Notes: a model not told the origin generated them from the letters alone. 64,000 bases of DNA from Thermohalobaculum sp039805905 (GCA_039805905.1 JBDIVM010000002.1:248001-312000), one strand, 5' to 3'. Counted from the stretch's first letter, positions 28,152 through 39,622 are shown. Translations and numbers: made by a program.

Positions 28152-28409
28152 ATCGTCCTGGCCCCCAAGGGGCGCCCTTTATTTGCGGCGGCATGAAGCG
28201 CGTGTCTCCCAATAAGCAACAGGCTCCCGAGAAACTCGAAACCCACAGTTCGACGCCAGTTCCTCTCGTGCCCCGAGAGGGATACGAAAAGCGCGCTTTC
28301 CCCTCGCCGACTAACGCTGACAAATCAGACGCTTGTAAATCCGTACTGTTTTGCCGAAGTCAGAAGGTTTGGAGAATACGGGCCGGAGAGAGACGATTTC
28401 GGACTCCGG

Positions 28410-28449
28410 CGCGGTTCACTCGGTCAACAGCTTTGGTGGGTGAACCGCG
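28410..28449. repeat. 10-bp perfect inverted repeat near tRNA-Ser
   Basis: CGCGGTTCAC (28410-28419) is exactly mirrored by GTGAACCGCG (28440-28449) around a 20-base loop. It lies between the HNH gene and the tRNA, in a 358-base stretch (28152-28509) where I see no gene. It could be a protein-binding or recombination site, or a terminator without a T-run. Confidence 0.55.
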
Positions 28450-28509
28450 CGGATACTGGGGTTTTCAGCGGTGCCGCCCGGAGGCGGAGAGCGTTGTCGC
28501 GATAGAAGT

Positions 28510-28599
<90 letters not shown>

Positions 28600-28832
28600 G
28601 CATCCGGATCCGTGGCCCGGAGTGGCGGGAACCTAGTGAGGAAGTGGGGCGCGCGCAAGTGAGATTATGCTGCCCGCGCACCATCCTGATCCGCGCTTTC
28701 GCGGCCTTGACAAGGATGGCTCCGTCCCATCATAAGGGCCACTCCGACGCGGGCCTCCGCCCGCGGCGATCGAATGGCATCGTCCGGGAGACCGGGCGCG
28801 CTGTCCGAGGCGGCCGGTCTAGGCCACCAAGT

Positions 28833-28850
28833 CCCCGGCGCAGGCCGGGG
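28833..28850. other. GC-rich hairpin upstream of rplU
   Basis: CCCCGGC (28833-28839) pairs with GCCGGGG (28844-28850) around a 4-base loop, 31 bases before the rplU start. It could be a leader structure for L21 autoregulation or a REP-type palindrome. Apart from this, bases 28600-28881 hold only the promoter region of the ribosomal operon. Confidence 0.35.
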
Positions 28851-28881
28851 CGCCACAGGACGCGGCAACCAGGACAGGAAA

Positions 28882-29295
28882 ATGTTCGCAGTCATCAAGA
28901 GCGGCGGTAAGCAGTACCGTGTCTCGGCAGGCGACCGCTTCACCGTCGAGAAGCTGCCGGCCGAGGCCGGGGCGACCGTCGAGTTCAACGAAGTCCTCAT
29001 GCTGGGCGGCGACGAGCCGAAGATCGGCGCGCCGCTGGTCGAGGGCGCCGTCGTCCGGGCCGAGGTGGTCGAACAGACCCGAGGCCCGAAGGTGCTGAGC
29101 TTCAAGAAGCGCCGGCGCAAGCATGGCTCGAAGCGCATCCGCGGCCACCGCCAGCATCTGACCATGGTGCAGATCACCGAGATCCTTGCGGACGGCGCGG
29201 CGCCGAAGCCGAAGGCGAAGAAGGCGGCCCGGAAGGCCGAGCCGAAGGCGGAGGTTGTGCCCGGGGCCGGCGACGCCGCGGGCGCCGCCGAATAA
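28882..29295 (+). CDS. rplU: 50S ribosomal protein L21
   Basis: A 137-residue protein starting MFAVIKSGGKQYRVSAGD, the L21 signature, with KKRRRKHGSKRIRGHRQ in the rRNA-binding core. The C-terminal 35 residues (KPKAKKAARKAEPKAE) are an Ala/Lys-rich extension common in alphaproteobacteria. AGGACAGGA precedes the ATG; the upstream open frame is not coding. It is followed after 14 bases by rpmA. Confidence 0.97.
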   Translation: MFAVIKSGGKQYRVSAGDRFTVEKLPAEAGATVEFNEVLMLGGDEPKIGAPLVEGAVVRAEVVEQTRGPKVLSFKKRRRKHGSKRIRGHRQHLTMVQITEILADGAAPKPKAKKAARKAEPKAEVVPGAGDAAGAAE

Positions 29296-29309
29296 GAGGA
29301 GAGACCCAG

Positions 29310-29579
29310 ATGGCACACAAGAAGGCAGGCGGTTCCTCCCGCAACGGGCGCGACAGCATCGGCCGGCGCCTCGGCGTGAAGAAGTTCGGCGGCGAGGCCG
29401 TGGAGGCCGGCAACATCCTTGTCCGGCAGCGCGGCACCAAGTGGTGGCCGGGCCAGAATGTCGGCCTCGGCAAGGACCACACGATCTTTGCCACCACCGG
29501 CGGCAACGTGAAGTTCCACAAGGGCCTCAAGGGCCGCGTCTTCGTGTCGGTCGTCCCGGCGCGGCAGGCCGCCGAGTAG
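29310..29579 (+). CDS. rpmA: 50S ribosomal protein L27
   Basis: An 89-residue protein, starting MAHKKAGGSSRNGRDSIGRR, which is the diagnostic L27 N-terminus reaching toward the peptidyl-transferase centre. It is the second gene of rplU-rpmA and is followed by a strong hairpin terminator. Confidence 0.97.
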   Translation: MAHKKAGGSSRNGRDSIGRRLGVKKFGGEAVEAGNILVRQRGTKWWPGQNVGLGKDHTIFATTGGNVKFHKGLKGRVFVSVVPARQAAE

Positions 29580-29607
29580 GCCGACCTCGAAGGCAAGCGA
29601 GTTCTGA

Positions 29608-29640
29608 GGGGATCGGCCGGGAGGCCGGTCCCCTTTCCCG
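29608..29640 (+). terminator. Terminator after rpmA
   Basis: GGGGATCGGCC (29608-29618) pairs with GGCCGGTCCCC (29623-29633) with one G-T pair and a 4-base loop, followed by TTTCCCG. Some transcripts probably read through to the acetyltransferase and obgE. Confidence 0.8.
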
Positions 29641-29662
29641 TTCCCCGCAGGAAGCGACGACC

Positions 29663-30217
29663 ATGGTCGAGACGATTCGCACCCCGCGCCTTGTCCTGCG
29701 CCCGCTCCGGCCATCGGATGCGGGACCGATCGGGTTGCACGCGGCAGACCCGCGGGTCGCGCGGATGACGGCGGGGATCCCGCACCCCTACCCGCCCGGC
29801 GCGGCCGCGGCCTTCATCGAGGGCACGCTCGCGGGCCGGCGCGGCGAGGAGGTCTGGGCGATCGACGCGACTCCCGAGGACGGGGAGGAACTGATCGGCA
29901 TCATCGGCTTCCGGCCCGGCGACTGCGAGCTCGGCTACTGGATCGGGGCTCCCTACTGGGGTTCGGGCTATGCGACCGAGGCGGTGGCAGCCGTTGTCGG
30001 CCACCTGTTTGCGGCTCGCGGAATCGGCCAGGTCGTGGCGGGCGTATTTGTCGACAACACCGCTTCGGCGACGGTACTTGCGAAGGCCGGCTTTCGCGAA
30101 GTCGGCGCGGGCCAGATATACTCCGTTGCACGCGGATCCGCAGTCGCGTCGCGACAGTTCCGGCTCGAGCGCGCCGACCGGACGGGCGGTCCCGCGCTCG
30201 GCGGCCGGAAAGCATGA
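29663..30217 (+). CDS. GNAT-family N-acetyltransferase (RimJ/RimL type)
   Basis: A 184-residue single-domain acetyltransferase. TIRTPRLVLRPLRPSDAG at the start, LGYWIGAPYWGSGYATEAV (acetyl-CoA-binding loop) and NTASATVLAKAGFREVG at the end are typical of the RimJ/RimL subgroup. The substrate is unknown. The gene lies between rpmA and obgE, a position common in Rhodobacterales. Start ATG 29663 follows CAGGAAG. Confidence 0.88.
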   Translation: MVETIRTPRLVLRPLRPSDAGPIGLHAADPRVARMTAGIPHPYPPGAAAAFIEGTLAGRRGEEVWAIDATPEDGEELIGIIGFRPGDCELGYWIGAPYWGSGYATEAVAAVVGHLFAARGIGQVVAGVFVDNTASATVLAKAGFREVGAGQIYSVARGSAVASRQFRLERADRTGGPALGGRKA

Positions 30218-30244
30218 TATAATGGCAAGTGCAAGAGCGATCCG

Positions 30245-31282
30245 ATGAAGTTCCTCGACCAGGCCAGGGTCTACATCCGCTCCGGCGCTGGCGGGCCCGG
30301 CTGCATCAGCTTCCGGCGGGAGAAGTTCATCGAGTATGGCGGTCCCAATGGCGGTGACGGCGGCAGGGGCGGCGACGTCTGGGCCGAGGCGGTGGCGGGG
30401 CTCAACACGCTGATCGACTACCGCTATCAGCAGCATTTCAAGGCCCGGAACGGCGAGCACGGGATGGGCCAGCAGCGCACCGGCAAGGACGGCGAGGACG
30501 TGGTCCTGAAGGTGCCGGTCGGGACCGAAATCCTGGACGAGGACAACGAGACGGTGATCGCCGACCTTACCCATGAGGGCGAGCGCGTGCTGCTGGCCAG
30601 GGGTGGCAATGGCGGCTGGGGCAACCTGCATTTCAAAAGCTCCACCAACCGGTCGCCGCGGCGGGCCAATCCGGGCCAGCCGGCGATCGAACGCACCATC
30701 TGGCTGCGGCTGAAGCTGATCGCCGACGCCGGGCTGGTCGGCCTGCCGAACGCCGGCAAGTCGACCTTCCTCGCCACCTGCTCGAACGCCCGGCCGAAGA
30801 TCGCCGACTATCCCTTCACCACGCTTCATCCCGGCCTCGGCGTCGTTGCCATCGACGGGCGCGAGATCGTCATGGCCGACATTCCCGGCCTGATCGAGGG
30901 CGCCCATGAGGGGCGTGGGCTCGGCGACCGGTTCCTGGCCCATATCGAGCGCTGCGCCGTGCTGCTGCATCTGGTCGACGGCACCTCCGGCGACGTGCTG
31001 GGCGACTACCGCGTGGTCGAGCGTGAGCTCGAGGCCTATGGCGCGGGGCTGGCCGGGAAGCCCCGTATCGTCGCGTTGAACAAGGCCGATGCCCTCGCGC
31101 CGGGCGAAGCGGACGATCTCGCTGCACTGCTCTGCGAGGAGGGCGTGCCCGTCGACTTCGTGATCTCGGGTGCCACCGGCCAGGGCGTCCAGCCTGTGCT
31201 GCGGGCGCTCCGCGACCGGATCGACCGCGCCCGCGCTGCCGAGCGCACGGCGCCGGCGGAAGGCGAGCATTGGACGCCATGA
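30245..31282 (+). CDS. obgE: Obg GTPase (CgtA)
   Basis: A 345-residue protein with an N-terminal glycine-rich Obg fold (FIEYGGPNGGDGGRGGDVW, GNGGWGNLHFKSSTN). It is followed by a GTPase domain with GLPNAGKSTF (G1), DIPGLIEGAHEGRGLG (G3), NKAD (G4) and SGATGQGV (G5). It functions in late 50S assembly and growth control. The stop overlaps the proB start. Confidence 0.96.
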   Translation: MKFLDQARVYIRSGAGGPGCISFRREKFIEYGGPNGGDGGRGGDVWAEAVAGLNTLIDYRYQQHFKARNGEHGMGQQRTGKDGEDVVLKVPVGTEILDEDNETVIADLTHEGERVLLARGGNGGWGNLHFKSSTNRSPRRANPGQPAIERTIWLRLKLIADAGLVGLPNAGKSTFLATCSNARPKIADYPFTTLHPGLGVVAIDGREIVMADIPGLIEGAHEGRGLGDRFLAHIERCAVLLHLVDGTSGDVLGDYRVVERELEAYGAGLAGKPRIVALNKADALAPGEADDLAALLCEEGVPVDFVISGATGQGVQPVLRALRDRIDRARAAERTAPAEGEHWTP

Positions 31283-32403
31283 GCAATGGCGGCATCCTGA
31301 ACCGGGCGCGCTGCCTGGTGGTGAAGGTCGGTTCGGCGCTGCTGGTCGACCAGGCTGCGGGCGCGCTGCGGTCCGGCTGGCTCGCCGGGCTTGCCGCCGA
31401 CCTCGCGGCCCACCGCGCGGCGGGACGGCAGATGGTGCTGGTCTCCTCGGGCGCCATCGCGCTCGGGCGGCGGATCCTGAAGATGCCGGACGGCCCGCTG
31501 CCGCTCGAGCAGGCCCAGGCGGCGGCCGCAGTCGGCCAGACCCGCCTGATCCGGGCGTGGGAGGAGGCGCTGCAGCCGCACGGACTGATGACGGCGCAGA
31601 TCCTGCTGACGTTGGCCGACACCCAGAACCGGCGGCGCTATCTGAACGGGCGGGCAACGCTCTCGACCCTGCTCGGCCTCGGGCTGGTGCCGGTGGTGAA
31701 CGAGAACGACACCGTCGCGACCGACGAGATCCGCTATGGCGACAACGACCGGCTCGCCGCGCGCGTGGCGCTGATGGCGGGGGCCGACGTGCTCGTGCTG
31801 CTCTCCGACGTCGACGGGCTCTACACCGCCAACCCCCGCACCAGTCCGGACGCCCCCCACCTGCCGGAAGTCCGCGAGATCACCCCCGAGATCGAGGCGA
31901 TGGCGGGCGGCGCCGGGACTGCGGGCGCCAGGGGCGGCATGAAGACCAAGCTGCTCGCCGCCAAGACCGCCATGCAGGGCGGCTGCACCATTGCGGTCAC
32001 CAGGGGCGATGTCGAGCGCCCGCTGACCGCGCTGGCCGAAGGCGCGCGCGCCACCTGGTTCCTGCCCCAGGCCACTCCTGCCGCGGCGCGCAAGCAGTGG
32101 ATCGCCGGGATGAAGCCCGTCGGCGCGGTCATTGTCGACGCCGGCGCCGTGGCGGCGCTGCGGCGCGGCAGTTCGCTGCTGCCCGCCGGCGTTCGCCGGG
32201 TCGACGGCCGTTTCGAGCGCGGCGACCCGGTCAGCATCCTGACGCTGGACGGCGAGTCCGTCGGCGCGGCGCTGGCGGGATATAGCTCCGACGAGGCCCG
32301 AGCCATCGCGGGGCAGAAATCCGAGCGGATTCCGGCTATCCTCGGCTATCCGGGCCGTGCGGCGCTGGCGCATCGCGACGACATGGTGGTCTGGGGCATG
32401 TGA
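31279..32403 (+). CDS. proB: Glutamate 5-kinase
   Basis: A 374-residue protein. The amino-acid-kinase domain shows VVKVGSALLV, VSSGAIALG, VNENDTVAT, GDNDRLAARVA and SDVDGLYTANP. The C-terminal 100 residues are a PUA domain (ERGDPVSILTLDGE). It makes glutamyl-5-phosphate, the first step of proline synthesis. The ATG at 31279 overlaps the obgE stop (ATGA), which decides the start over the TTG at 31270. proA follows. Confidence 0.95.
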   Translation: MSNGGILNRARCLVVKVGSALLVDQAAGALRSGWLAGLAADLAAHRAAGRQMVLVSSGAIALGRRILKMPDGPLPLEQAQAAAAVGQTRLIRAWEEALQPHGLMTAQILLTLADTQNRRRYLNGRATLSTLLGLGLVPVVNENDTVATDEIRYGDNDRLAARVALMAGADVLVLLSDVDGLYTANPRTSPDAPHLPEVREITPEIEAMAGGAGTAGARGGMKTKLLAAKTAMQGGCTIAVTRGDVERPLTALAEGARATWFLPQATPAAARKQWIAGMKPVGAVIVDAGAVAALRRGSSLLPAGVRRVDGRFERGDPVSILTLDGESVGAALAGYSSDEARAIAGQKSERIPAILGYPGRAALAHRDDMVVWGM

Positions 32404-32417
32404 TACCGGAGGCAGTG

Positions 32418-33689
32418 ATGGACAAGGCAGCCGAGGACATCCGCACGATGATGGCCGGCATCGGCGAGCGCGCCCGCGCCGCCGCCGCGGAACTCGCCTT
32501 CACCGCCCCGGAGACGAAGCGCCGGGCGCTCGACGCCGCGGCCGACGCAATCCTCGCCCGCGAGACCGGTATCCTGACGGCCAATGCCCGCGACATGGAC
32601 CATGGCCGCGAACGAGGCCTGTCGCAGGCCATGCTCGACCGGCTGCTGCTGACCCCTGCCCGCCTGGCGGCGATGGCGGAAGGGCTGCACTCGGTCGCGG
32701 CCCAGCCTGACCCGGTAGCTGCCGTGATGGCCGAGTGGGACATGCCGTCGGGCCTCCACATCCGCCGCGTGCGCACGCCGCTCGGCGTCGTCGGGGTGAT
32801 CTACGAGAGCAGGCCCAACGTCACGGCGGACGCCGGCGGGCTCTGCCTCAAGGCCGGCAATGCCGCGATCCTGCGCGGCGGCTCGGAGAGCTTCCATTCC
32901 TCGGGCGCGATCCATGCCTGTCTCGTCGAGGGGCTGCGCGCCGCCGGACTGCCCGCGGATGCGATCCAGCGCGTCCCCACCCGCGACCGCGCGGCCGTCG
33001 CCGAAATGCTGCGGATGACCCGTCATATCGACGTGATCGTGCCGCGCGGCGGCAAGGGCCTCGTGGGACTGGTCCAGCAGGAGGCGCGGGTGCCGGTGTT
33101 CGCCCATCTGGAGGGCATCTGCCACGTCTATCTCGACAAGGCCGCCGATCCGGAGAAGGCGCGCCGCGTGATCCTGAATGCCAAGACCCGCCGCACCGGC
33201 ATCTGCGGCGCCGCCGAGTGCCTGCTGATCGACCGGCCGGTTGCCGCCACGCTCGGCGCGCGGGCGGTCCGCGACCTGCTCGACGCCGGGGTGCGCGTGC
33301 ATGGCTGCCCCGAGACCGCGGCACTCGATCCGCGCGTGACGCCTGCCACCGCCGGGGACTGGGGCCGCGAATATCTCGACATGGACATCGCCGTGCGCGT
33401 CATCGATGGCGTGGCGGAGGCGGTGGAGCACATCCGGGCTTACGGCTCGCAGCACACCGAGGCGGTCCTGACCGAGGACGACGCGGTGGCGGACTATTTC
33501 TTCTCGCGCCTCGACAGCGCGATCCTGATGCGCAACGCCTCGACCCAGTTCGCCGATGGCGGCGAATTCGGGATGGGGGCGGAGATCGGCATCGCCACCG
33601 GCAAACTCCATGCCCGAGGTCCCGTGGGGGCCGAGCAGCTCACCAGCTTCAAGTATCTGGTGGAGGGCGACGGCACGGTCCGGCCGTGA
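32418..33689 (+). CDS. proA: Glutamate-5-semialdehyde dehydrogenase
   Basis: A 423-residue aldehyde-dehydrogenase-fold enzyme. PLGVVGVIYESRPNVTADAG is the ProA signature, and the catalytic Cys lies in RTGICGAAECLLID. It reduces glutamyl-5-phosphate with NADPH, the second step of proline synthesis. Start ATG 32418 has CCGGAGG six bases upstream, better than the GTG at 32400. It forms an operon with obgE and proB. Confidence 0.95.
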   Translation: MDKAAEDIRTMMAGIGERARAAAAELAFTAPETKRRALDAAADAILARETGILTANARDMDHGRERGLSQAMLDRLLLTPARLAAMAEGLHSVAAQPDPVAAVMAEWDMPSGLHIRRVRTPLGVVGVIYESRPNVTADAGGLCLKAGNAAILRGGSESFHSSGAIHACLVEGLRAAGLPADAIQRVPTRDRAAVAEMLRMTRHIDVIVPRGGKGLVGLVQQEARVPVFAHLEGICHVYLDKAADPEKARRVILNAKTRRTGICGAAECLLIDRPVAATLGARAVRDLLDAGVRVHGCPETAALDPRVTPATAGDWGREYLDMDIAVRVIDGVAEAVEHIRAYGSQHTEAVLTEDDAVADYFFSRLDSAILMRNASTQFADGGEFGMGAEIGIATGKLHARGPVGAEQLTSFKYLVEGDGTVRP

Positions 33690-33707
33690 GTTGCGGCGCG
33701 TCGCGCC

Positions 33708-34664
33708 TCACGCCTCGCCCAGCTTTCTCAGCCGCGCGTCGCGCAGACGCCGGAAGTCATCGCCGGCATGGTAGGACGAGCGCGTCAGCGGCGTCGCAGA
33801 AACCACCAGGAACCCTTTGGAATAGGCCGACTTCTCATAGCCGGAGAACTCCTCCGGCGTCACATAGCGGGCCACCGCACGGTGCTTGCGGCTCGGCTGG
33901 AGGTACTGGCCAATGGTCAGGAAATCGACATCCGCGGCGCGCATGTCGTCCATCACCTGCAGCACCGCCTGCCGGTCCTCGCCGAGGCCGACCATGATCC
34001 CGGATTTCGTGAACGTCGCCGGGTCGAGTTCCTTCACCCGCTGCAGGAGTCTCAGCGAGTGGAAATAGCGTGCCCCCGGCCGGACCTCCGGGTAGAGGCC
34101 GGGCACGGTCTCGAGATTGTGGTTGAACACGTCCGGCTTCGCCTCGACGACCGCCTCCAATGCCGAAGGCGGGCACCGCAGGAAATCCGGCGTCAGGACC
34201 TCGATGGTCGTCTGCGGGCACTTCCGCCGGACCGCCCGGATGGTCTGGGCAAAATGCCCGGCCCCGCCGTCCGCAAGATCGTCGCGGTCCACGGACGTGA
34301 TCACCACATGGGCTAGCCCCAGCTTCTCGACCGCCTGCGCCACGCGCCCCGGCTCGAAGATGTCGAGCGCATCGGGCCGCCCGGTGGCGACGTTGCAGAA
34401 GCTGCAGCCGCGGGTGCAGATCTCGCCCATGATCATCATGGTGGCATGGCCCTGCGCCCAGCATTCGCCGACATTCGGGCAGCCCGCCTCCTGGCAGACC
34501 GTCGCCAGCCCGTGCTCGCGGATCACGTTCCTGGTCGCGAAATAGCCCTTCGAGTTCGGTGCCTTCACCCGGATCCAGGCCGGCTTCTGCGGGCTGGCAT
34601 TGTCGGGCCGGTGGGCCTTCTCGGGGTGGCGCTGGGCCCGGTCGGTGAGATCGCGTGGCGGCAT
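33708..34664 (-). CDS. lipA: Lipoyl synthase
   Basis: A 318-residue radical-SAM enzyme. Both iron-sulphur motifs are visible: CQEAGCPNVGEC (auxiliary cluster) and CTRGCSFC (radical-SAM cluster). The C-terminal RSSYHAG supplies the Ser ligand. It inserts sulphur into octanoyl groups on lipoate-dependent enzymes. Start MPPRDLTD at 34664 has AAGGAG upstream; the longer frame start is not supported. It is convergent with proA. Confidence 0.95.
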   Translation of the reverse strand: MPPRDLTDRAQRHPEKAHRPDNASPQKPAWIRVKAPNSKGYFATRNVIREHGLATVCQEAGCPNVGECWAQGHATMMIMGEICTRGCSFCNVATGRPDALDIFEPGRVAQAVEKLGLAHVVITSVDRDDLADGGAGHFAQTIRAVRRKCPQTTIEVLTPDFLRCPPSALEAVVEAKPDVFNHNLETVPGLYPEVRPGARYFHSLRLLQRVKELDPATFTKSGIMVGLGEDRQAVLQVMDDMRAADVDFLTIGQYLQPSRKHRAVARYVTPEEFSGYEKSAYSKGFLVVSATPLTRSSYHAGDDFRRLRDARLRKLGEA

Positions 34665-34730
34665 GGCGGCTCCTTTTGTGCGCAATATAGGGCGCTGCCC
34701 CGCGCGAGTCTTGCGGCGATTGGGCGCCCG

Positions 34731-35825
34731 TCAGGCCGGCTTCCGCTCCGGGAACAGCGCCAGCAGCCCCGCCTCGCTGGCCTCGGCCACGCCACGCTCG
34801 GTCACCAGCCCCGTGACCAGCCGCCCCGGGGTCACGTCGAAAGCCGGGTTGGCCGCTGGCGAGCCGGGCGAGACGATGCGGGTCTTCAGGATCGTGCCCG
34901 CGGGCGTGATGCCGGTCACCTCGGTCACCTCCGAGCCGCTCCGCTCCTCGATCGGGATCTCCCGCACCCCGTCGCGCACGGTCCAGTCGATGGTCGGCGA
35001 GGGCAGGCAGACATAGAAGGGCACGCCGTTGTCCCTCGCCGCCAGCGCCTTCAGGTAGGTGCCGATCTTGTTGCAGACATCGCCCGTGGCCGTGGTCCGG
35101 TCGGTGCCGACGAAGCAGATATCGACCTCGCCATGCTGCATCAGGTGCCCGCCGGCGTTGTCGACGATCACCGTGTGCGGCACGCCGTGGTTCCTCAGCT
35201 CCCAGGCCGTCAGGTGGCCGCCCTGGTTGCGGGGCCGGGTCTCGTCGACCCAGACATGCACCGCAATGCCTGCGTCATGCGCCTGGTAGACGGGTGACGT
35301 CGCCGTTCCCCAGTCGCAGGTGGCGAGCCAGCCGGCGTTGCAGTGGGTCAGCACATTGACCGGCCCCCGCTTCTCCTCGGCAATCGCCCGGATCAGCCTC
35401 AGCCCGTGCTCCCCGATCTGCCGGTTGATCTCGACATCCTCATCGACGATCCCCGCCGCCCGCGCATAGGCCGCCTCCATCCGCGCCGCCGGCTGCAGCG
35501 GCCGCAGCCGATGGCAGACGTCATCGAGCGCCCATTTCAGGTTGATCGCGGTCGGCCGGGTGGCATGCAGCCGGCCATAGGCGGCCGATAGATTGGCGTC
35601 CGACGGATCCTCGCGCATCGCCAGCGCGATGCCGTAGGCCGCCGCCGCGCCGATCAGCGGCGCGCCGCGCACCCGCATTGCCCGGATGGCGTGCGCCGCC
35701 TCGGCCTCGGAGGCCAGCCGCGCGGTCTCGAACGCGAAGGGAAGGCGCGTCTGGTCGATGATGCCGACCGACCAGCCGTCATCGCCAAGCCAGATCGGCC
35801 GCCAGGGCACTCCGTCGATCTTCAT
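34731..35825 (-). CDS. mtnA: S-methyl-5-thioribose-1-phosphate isomerase
   Basis: A 364-residue member of the eIF2B-like isomerase family. It shows RVRGAPLIGAAAAYGIAL, the catalytic Cys in LTHCNAGWLAT and the catalytic Asp in CFVGTDRTTATGDVCNKIG. It acts in methionine salvage. ATG 35825 is preferred because GGAGGGGG lies just upstream. No other salvage genes are adjacent here. Confidence 0.93.
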   Translation of the reverse strand: MKIDGVPWRPIWLGDDGWSVGIIDQTRLPFAFETARLASEAEAAHAIRAMRVRGAPLIGAAAAYGIALAMREDPSDANLSAAYGRLHATRPTAINLKWALDDVCHRLRPLQPAARMEAAYARAAGIVDEDVEINRQIGEHGLRLIRAIAEEKRGPVNVLTHCNAGWLATCDWGTATSPVYQAHDAGIAVHVWVDETRPRNQGGHLTAWELRNHGVPHTVIVDNAGGHLMQHGEVDICFVGTDRTTATGDVCNKIGTYLKALAARDNGVPFYVCLPSPTIDWTVRDGVREIPIEERSGSEVTEVTGITPAGTILKTRIVSPGSPAANPAFDVTPGRLVTGLVTERGVAEASEAGLLALFPERKPA

Positions 35826-35893
35826 GCTCACCCCCTCCGGACTGCAGGCAAGCTAGCGCATCGCGGCAGGGATTCCCATGGCCGGCGACCGTC

Positions 35894-36793
35894 TCAGATA
35901 TCCGGTCGTGGCACCCGGCGGCCCGCCTCTCGCAGGCAGCGAAGCAGCGCCGCCGGCCAGCCCGCGTCCCCGGCCCTTCCGAGCCGGACCAGCCCGATCA
36001 GCCTGCCAGGCTCGGGCCGCGAGAACCGGCTCAGCCGCACCCCCCTGCCCTCGGTCTCGGCGGCGATCTCCGGGATCAGCGTGACCCCGTGGCCCGAGGC
36101 CACGAGCCGGGTCAGCGTGGCGAGGCTCGCGGCGCCAAGCCCGATGCGCGCGCCGTCCCGGCGGAGCTTGCAGGCCCCCAGCGCCTGGTCGCTGAGGCAG
36201 TGCCCCTCGTCGAGGAGCAGCAGGCTCTCCGGGTCGATCTGCTCGGGGCGCGCATGCCGCGGCATCCGGGGCGCCGCGTCCGCCGGAGGCCGGGCAAGCA
36301 GAAAGCGATCCTCGAAGAGCGGTTCCTCGCACAGCCCCGGCACACCTGCAGGCAGCGCCAGCACGGCCGCATCGATCTCGCCCTGTCTCAATTCGTCGAG
36401 CAGCGTGTCGGTCACCGCCTCGCGCACGGTCATCCTGCCGCCCTCCGCCCGGATCAGCGGCAGGAGCGGCGGCACCAGATAGGGCGCGACGGTCGGAATG
36501 ATGCCAAGCCGGATTCCCGCCGAGAGGCCGGCGGCGTCGCGCGCTTCGGCTTCCAGCGCCCGCATCTCGGCCAGGATCGATTCGGCGCGCCGCAGCACAG
36601 CCCGGCCGAGCGGCGTCAGCGGCAGGCCGGGGGCCTTGCGCTCGATCACCGGCCCGCCCAGCGCCGCCTCGAGATCGCGGATCTGCGCTGACAGTGCGGG
36701 CTGTGACACCGACACGGAATCAGCCGCACGTCCGAAATGTCGTGCACGCTCAAGGGCCTGGAAGTATCGGAGCTGCCGGACAGTTATGGCCAT
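35894..36793 (-). CDS. oxyR: Peroxide-sensing regulator OxyR
   Basis: A 299-residue LysR-type regulator. The N-terminal helix-turn-helix is RQLRYFQALERARHFGRAAD/VSQPALSAQI. The redox cysteines Cys199 and Cys208 lie in LLDEGHCLSDQALGAC, matching the spacing and numbering of Escherichia coli OxyR. Peroxide forms a disulphide between them and activates transcription. It is divergent from katG, and its start codon overlaps a recognisable OxyR site. Confidence 0.94.
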   Translation of the reverse strand: MAITVRQLRYFQALERARHFGRAADSVSVSQPALSAQIRDLEAALGGPVIERKAPGLPLTPLGRAVLRRAESILAEMRALEAEARDAAGLSAGIRLGIIPTVAPYLVPPLLPLIRAEGGRMTVREAVTDTLLDELRQGEIDAAVLALPAGVPGLCEEPLFEDRFLLARPPADAAPRMPRHARPEQIDPESLLLLDEGHCLSDQALGACKLRRDGARIGLGAASLATLTRLVASGHGVTLIPEIAAETEGRGVRLSRFSRPEPGRLIGLVRLGRAGDAGWPAALLRCLREAGRRVPRPDI

Positions 36794-36828
36794 AGGATTT
36801 TCCTATCATCCCGATTGAAATTTGCAAA
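36792..36828. promoter_or_regulatory. OxyR operator between oxyR and katG
   Basis: Four tetrads fit the OxyR consensus with exact 7-base spacing: ATAG (36792-36795), CTAT (36803-36806), ATTG (36814-36817) and CAAA (36825-36828). The left dimer site is perfect and the right one degenerate. The left tetrad overlaps the oxyR start codon, which fits negative autoregulation together with activation of katG. Confidence 0.75.
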
Positions 36829-36929
36829 TTTACTCTATCGCCTGAATGCAAGATGGTCATTGCGGATTCGCGCGCGTTGCGCTTCCTGAGACCGAAGCAC
36901 GACAAACTGCACATGAAGGGAGAGTGGAG

Positions 36930-39113
<2,184 letters not shown>

Positions 39114-39144
39114 TCGAGACCGGACAGCCGCATGGCATTTCCGC

Positions 39145-39169
39145 ACGGGGGCGTTCGCGCCCCCGTTTT
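39145..39169 (+). terminator. Terminator after katG
   Basis: ACGGGGGCG (39145-39153) pairs perfectly with CGCCCCCGT (39158-39166) around a TTCG tetraloop, followed by TTT. This is a textbook intrinsic terminator. Confidence 0.92.
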
Positions 39170-39260
39170 CCGTTCCGGCCCGGCGGCCCTTGAACCTCGC
39201 CGGCCGAATGCTCACCTCTCGTGTCAGATGCGAACATCAGTCTACCCGAGGAGAGTCCCC

Positions 39261-39557
39261 ATGACCACCGCGCACGAAACTGCCGGAACCGCCGACGCGC
39301 GGCGCGACCGCCGCCCGGTGTGGATCCGCGGCGCCTTCATGCTGTTCTTCCTGTTCGCTTTCGGCGTCGCCCAGGGTCTCGTCGCCCTGACCGCAGTGAT
39401 CCAGTTCCTGTCTTTGCTGATCGCCGGCGCGCGCAACGATTTCCTCGCCGGCTTCGGCCGTTCGATCGGGCGCTGGCTCGACCAGGTCGCCCGCTTCCAG
39501 TCGGCCGAGACCGAGGAGCGGCCGTTCCCATGGTCGCCGTGGCCGTCGGGTCGCTGA
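39261..39557 (+). CDS. DUF4389 membrane protein
   Basis: A 98-residue protein with one clear long hydrophobic stretch (GAFMLFFLFAFGVAQGL through LLIAG), probably two spans, followed by FGRSIGRWLDQVARFQSAETEERPF-type residues typical of DUF4389. The function is unknown. ATG 39261 has GAGGAGAG upstream. It is a single gene bounded by two terminators. Confidence 0.8.
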   Translation: MTTAHETAGTADARRDRRPVWIRGAFMLFFLFAFGVAQGLVALTAVIQFLSLLIAGARNDFLAGFGRSIGRWLDQVARFQSAETEERPFPWSPWPSGR

Positions 39558-39594
39558 CACCGGTGCGGGATCCGTTCCCTGCCGCCTGACGAAG

Positions 39595-39622
39595 ACGCCG
39601 CGCCGCCCTGGCGCGGCGTTTT
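39595..39622 (+). terminator. Terminator after the DUF4389 gene
   Basis: ACGCCGCGCC (39595-39604) pairs perfectly with GGCGCGGCGT (39610-39619) around a 5-base loop, followed by TTT. Confidence 0.9.
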
